Shown piece after piece: positions 61,452-64,000 of a stretch of DNA of 64,000 nucleotides. The notes beneath the pieces were generated by a model. That model ran no database searches. It was not told where the DNA came from and saw nothing but the letters and a program-made list of their open reading frames with translations. The DNA is from Bradyrhizobium sp. OK095 (GTDB taxonomy: Bacteria; Pseudomonadota; Alphaproteobacteria; Rhizobiales; Xanthobacteraceae): the NCBI RefSeq assembly GCF_900109945.1, contig NZ_FOBX01000002.1:310001-374000 (forward strand), in the 5' to 3' direction. Positions within the stretch are counted from its first letter, which is position 1. Each line of letters starts with the position of its first letter. The position numbers and the translations under genes were made by a program.

Positions 61452-63185
61452 ATGCTGAACACCGCGACCAAGTCCGAAGCACCGGGCACCGAGCAGGAAC
61501 TGACGGATGGTTTCCATCTCGTCATCGACGCGCTCAAGCTGAACGGCATCAACACCATCTACAATGTGCCGGGCATCCCGATCACGGATTTGGGCCGCAT
61601 GGCCCAGGCCGAAGGCATTCGCATGATCTCGTTCCGCCACGAGCAGAACGCCGGTTATGCGGCAGGCATCGCCGGCTACCTCACCAAGAAGCCCGGCATC
61701 TGCCTCACGGTCTCCGCGCCCGGCTTCCTCAACGGTCTCACCGCGCTCGCGCACGCCACCACCAACTGCTACCCGATGATCCTGATCTCGGGCTCCTCCG
61801 AGCGCGAGATCGTCGACCTTCAGCAGGGCGACTACGAGGAGATGGATCAGCTCGCGATCGCAAAGCCCCTGTGCAAGGCGGCCTATCGCGTGCTGCATGC
61901 CCAGGACATCGGCATTGGCCTTGCGCGTGCCATCCGCGCCGCGGTCTCGGGTCGTCCGGGCGGCGTCTATCTCGATCTGCCGGCCAAGCTGTTCGGCCAG
62001 GTCATGAACGCCGATGCCGGCCGGAAGTCGCTGGTCAAGGTGATCGACGCTGCGCCCGCGCAGATCCCCTCGCCCGCTTCGATCAAGCGCGCGCTTGATG
62101 TTTTGAAGAACGCAAAGCGTCCGCTCATCATCCTCGGCAAGGGCGCGGCCTACGCGCAGGCCGACGAGGAGATCAAGACCTTCGTCGAGAAGAGCGGCGT
62201 TCCCTTCCTGCCGATGAGCATGGCCAAGGGCCTGCTCTCCGACACGCATCCGCAATGCGCAGGTGCTGCCCGCTCGACCGTGCTGAAAGACTCCGACGTC
62301 GTGCTGCTGATCGGCGCGCGGCTGAACTGGCTGCTCTCGCACGGCAAGGGCAAGAGCTGGGGCGAAACGCCGAAGAAGTTCATCCAGGTCGACATCGAGC
62401 CGCGTGAGATGGACTCCAACGTCGAGATCGTCGCGCCCGTCGTCGGCGACATCGGCTCGGTGGTCGCGGCCTTCAACCAGGCAATCGCCACGGGCTGGAC
62501 CGCGCCGCCGGCCGAATGGACCAAAGCCATCGCGTCCAAGCGCGACGAGAACGTCGCCAAGATGGCGCCGAAGCTCATGAACAACAAATCGCCGATGGAC
62601 TATCACGGCGCGCTCGGCGTGCTGAAGACCATCATCAAGGATCACCCCGAGGCGATCCTCGTCAACGAGGGCGCCAACACGCTCGACCTCGCCCGCGGCG
62701 TCATCGACATGTACCGCCCACGCAAGCGTCTCGACGTCGGCACCTGGGGCGTGATGGGCATCGGCATGGGCCAGGCGATTGCGGCCACGCTCGAGACCGG
62801 CCATCCCGTGCTCGCGGTTGAAGGCGACTCGGCCTTCGGCTTCTCCGGCATGGAGGTCGAGACCATCTGCCGCTACAACCTTCCGATCTGCATCGTCATC
62901 TTCAACAATGACGGCATCTATCGCGGCACCGACGTCAACAGCGTCAACGCCGATCCCGCGACGACGGTGTTCGTCAAGGGCGCCCGTTACGACAAGATGA
63001 TGGAAGCCTTTGGCGGCGTCGGCGTGAATGCGACCTCGCCGGATGAGCTGAAGCGCGCCGTCAACGAGGCGATGGCTTCGGGCAAGCCGACGCTCATCAA
63101 CGCGGTGATCGATCCGGCCGCAGGTTCGGAGAGCGGCCGCATCGGCAACCTCAATCCGCAGAGCGTTTTGCAGAAGAAAAAGTAA
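61452..63185 (+). CDS. oxc: Oxalyl-CoA decarboxylase
   Basis: A 577-residue ThDP enzyme splitting oxalyl-CoA to formyl-CoA and CO2. E64 ([12 protein letters not shown]) is the ThDP glutamate, GDSAFGFSG starts at 458 with N485/N486 as the rest of the ThDP-metal motif, and Y490 in NNDGIYRG corresponds to a known active-site tyrosine of the Oxalobacter enzyme. The region VAPVVGDIG and the C-terminal [20 protein letters not shown] are typical of Oxc. Start at 61452 has GGGAGA upstream. It precedes frc by 62 bases in one operon. Confidence 0.97.
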   Translation: MLNTATKSEAPGTEQELTDGFHLVIDALKLNGINTIYNVPGIPITDLGRMAQAEGIRMISFRHEQNAGYAAGIAGYLTKKPGICLTVSAPGFLNGLTALAHATTNCYPMILISGSSEREIVDLQQGDYEEMDQLAIAKPLCKAAYRVLHAQDIGIGLARAIRAAVSGRPGGVYLDLPAKLFGQVMNADAGRKSLVKVIDAAPAQIPSPASIKRALDVLKNAKRPLIILGKGAAYAQADEEIKTFVEKSGVPFLPMSMAKGLLSDTHPQCAGAARSTVLKDSDVVLLIGARLNWLLSHGKGKSWGETPKKFIQVDIEPREMDSNVEIVAPVVGDIGSVVAAFNQAIATGWTAPPAEWTKAIASKRDENVAKMAPKLMNNKSPMDYHGALGVLKTIIKDHPEAILVNEGANTLDLARGVIDMYRPRKRLDVGTWGVMGIGMGQAIAATLETGHPVLAVEGDSAFGFSGMEVETICRYNLPICIVIFNNDGIYRGTDVNSVNADPATTVFVKGARYDKMMEAFGGVGVNATSPDELKRAVNEAMASGKPTLINAVIDPAAGSESGRIGNLNPQSVLQKKK

Positions 63186-63247
63186 GTCCACCCCTCAACC
63201 CTTTATTCCCTGCGGGTGCAGGGGCAGACAGAGTACGGAGCAACACC

Positions 63248-64000
63248 ATGACCAAAGCGCTCGAGGGCGTTCGCATTCTCGATTTCACCCACGTTCAATC
63301 AGGACCGACCTGCACGCAGCTGCTCGCATGGTTCGGCGCCGACGTGATCAAGGTGGAACGCCCGGGCGTGGGTGACATCACCCGCGGCCAGCTGCAGGAC
63401 ATCCCGAACGTGGACAGCCTGTATTTCACCATGCTGAACCACAACAAGCGCTCGATCACGCTCGACACCAAGAACCCCAAGGGCAAGGAAGTCCTGACCG
63501 AGCTGATCAAGAAGTGCGACGTGCTGGTCGAAAACTTCGGCCCCGGCGTGCTCGACCGCATGGGCTTCCCCTGGGAGAAGATCCAGGCGATCAACCCGAA
63601 AATGATCGTCGCCTCGATCAAGGGCTTTGGTCCCGGACCGTACGAAGACTGCAAGGTCTATGAGAACGTCGCGCAGTGCACCGGTGGTGCCGCCTCCACC
63701 ACCGGCTTCCGCGACGGCCTGCCGCTCGTCACCGGCGCGCAGATCGGCGACAGCGGCACCGGCCTGCATCTCGCGCTCGGCATCGTCACCGCGCTCTATC
63801 AGCGCACGCATTCGGGCAAGGGCCAGAAGGTCACCGCCGCGATGCAGGACGGCGTGCTCAACCTCGCCCGCGTCAAGCTGCGCGACCAGCAGCGCCTCGC
63901 CCACGGTCCGCTGAAGGAATACAGCCAGTTCGGCGAAGGCATTCCGTTCGGCGATGCCGTGCCGCGCGCCGGCAACGATTCCGGCGGCGGCCAGCCCGGC
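63248..64000 (+). CDS. frc: Formyl-CoA:oxalate CoA-transferase (5' part, cut by window end)
   Basis: 251 codons of a class III CoA-transferase. It starts [20 protein letters not shown], the Frc N-terminus. The catalytic aspartate D168 lies in GDSGTG, matching D169 of Oxalobacter Frc; a glycine-rich loop (SGGGQPG) is just being entered at the edge. It transfers CoA from formyl-CoA to oxalate, feeding Oxc and releasing formate. A good GGAGCA ribosome binding site precedes the ATG. Open at the right end; full length about 425 residues. Confidence 0.95.
   Translation, partial: MTKALEGVRILDFTHVQSGPTCTQLLAWFGADVIKVERPGVGDITRGQLQDIPNVDSLYFTMLNHNKRSITLDTKNPKGKEVLTELIKKCDVLVENFGPGVLDRMGFPWEKIQAINPKMIVASIKGFGPGPYEDCKVYENVAQCTGGAASTTGFRDGLPLVTGAQIGDSGTGLHLALGIVTALYQRTHSGKGQKVTAAMQDGVLNLARVKLRDQQRLAHGPLKEYSQFGEGIPFGDAVPRAGNDSGGGQPG

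Noticed and set aside
61398..63191. Long minus-strand open frame of about 597 codons opposite oxc
   Set aside because: Antisense to oxc, whose protein is unambiguous; the antisense translation shows typical shadow composition.

Overview
The window is about 64 kb of GC-rich, densely coding alphaproteobacterial chromosome. Gene content points to Bradyrhizobium or a close relative: norEF/norCBQD, a chvE-type sugar importer, many branched-chain amino-acid and sugar ABC systems, an oxalate/formyl-CoA locus and DUF1236 proteins. Short palindromic repeats of the kind common in that genus also occur. The genus assignment is inference. No rRNA, tRNA, CRISPR array, prophage or intact insertion sequence was seen. 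The window opens inside norD and closes inside frc.

Layout. (1) 1-4.4 kb: nitric oxide reductase genes norE, norF, norC, norB, norQ and norD, all on the minus strand, with two TTG-N8-CAA boxes of the FNR/NnrR type. (2) 4.5-18.4 kb: a long minus-strand sugar block. It holds a YtfQ/R/T/YjfF-type importer, a GntR regulator, an oxidative aldose pathway (dehydrogenase, mutarotase, lactonase), a ChvE/MmsA/MmsB importer, and a nearby fumarylacetoacetate-hydrolase-fold enzyme. (3) 18.5-27.1 kb: the least explained part. It contains a HEAT-repeat protein, a two-cluster ferredoxin, an AprA-like flavoprotein, a ferredoxin-NADP reductase, a DUF971 protein, a Crp/Fnr-type regulator and a NitT/TauT-type ABC transporter. 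The transporter's binding protein has an extra C-terminal domain that looks NosL-like. Four gene-sense copies of one sequence element (AAYTARTYG core) precede four transcription units here, so the segment reads as a single regulon.

(4) 27.1-28.6 kb: a patch that looks less GC-rich than its flanks, with a small membrane protein, an 11-codon reading frame behind a very strong ribosome binding site, and a frameshifted gene. (5) 28.7-39.2 kb: a YeiH-type exporter; a branched-chain-type ABC importer (livFGMH plus a Tat-exported binding protein); then, divergently, an acyl-CoA synthetase, a TetR regulator and a Baeyer-Villiger-type monooxygenase, with a near-perfect 21-bp palindrome in the divergent promoter. 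(6) 39.3-50.8 kb: ald/lrp pair, exported oxalate decarboxylase, PLP-dependent basic amino-acid decarboxylase, GNAT enzyme, ornithine-cyclodeaminase-like protein, an orphan flagellar-rod-like protein, a 2-hydroxyacid dehydrogenase divergent from a split ThDP decarboxylase, VanZ-like and DUF1236 proteins.

(7) 50.9-64 kb: glyoxylate and oxalate metabolism. gcl-hyi-glxR converts glyoxylate to glycerate. Adenine deaminase, a NYN-domain protein and an IclR regulator follow. Then comes the oxalate locus: an NDP-forming acyl-CoA synthetase divergent from a GntR regulator, oxc and frc. Two copies of a 17-bp palindrome lie between the synthetase and the regulator. The window therefore carries two routes for oxalate (exported decarboxylase to formate; cytoplasmic oxalyl-CoA route) beside a glyoxylate salvage operon.
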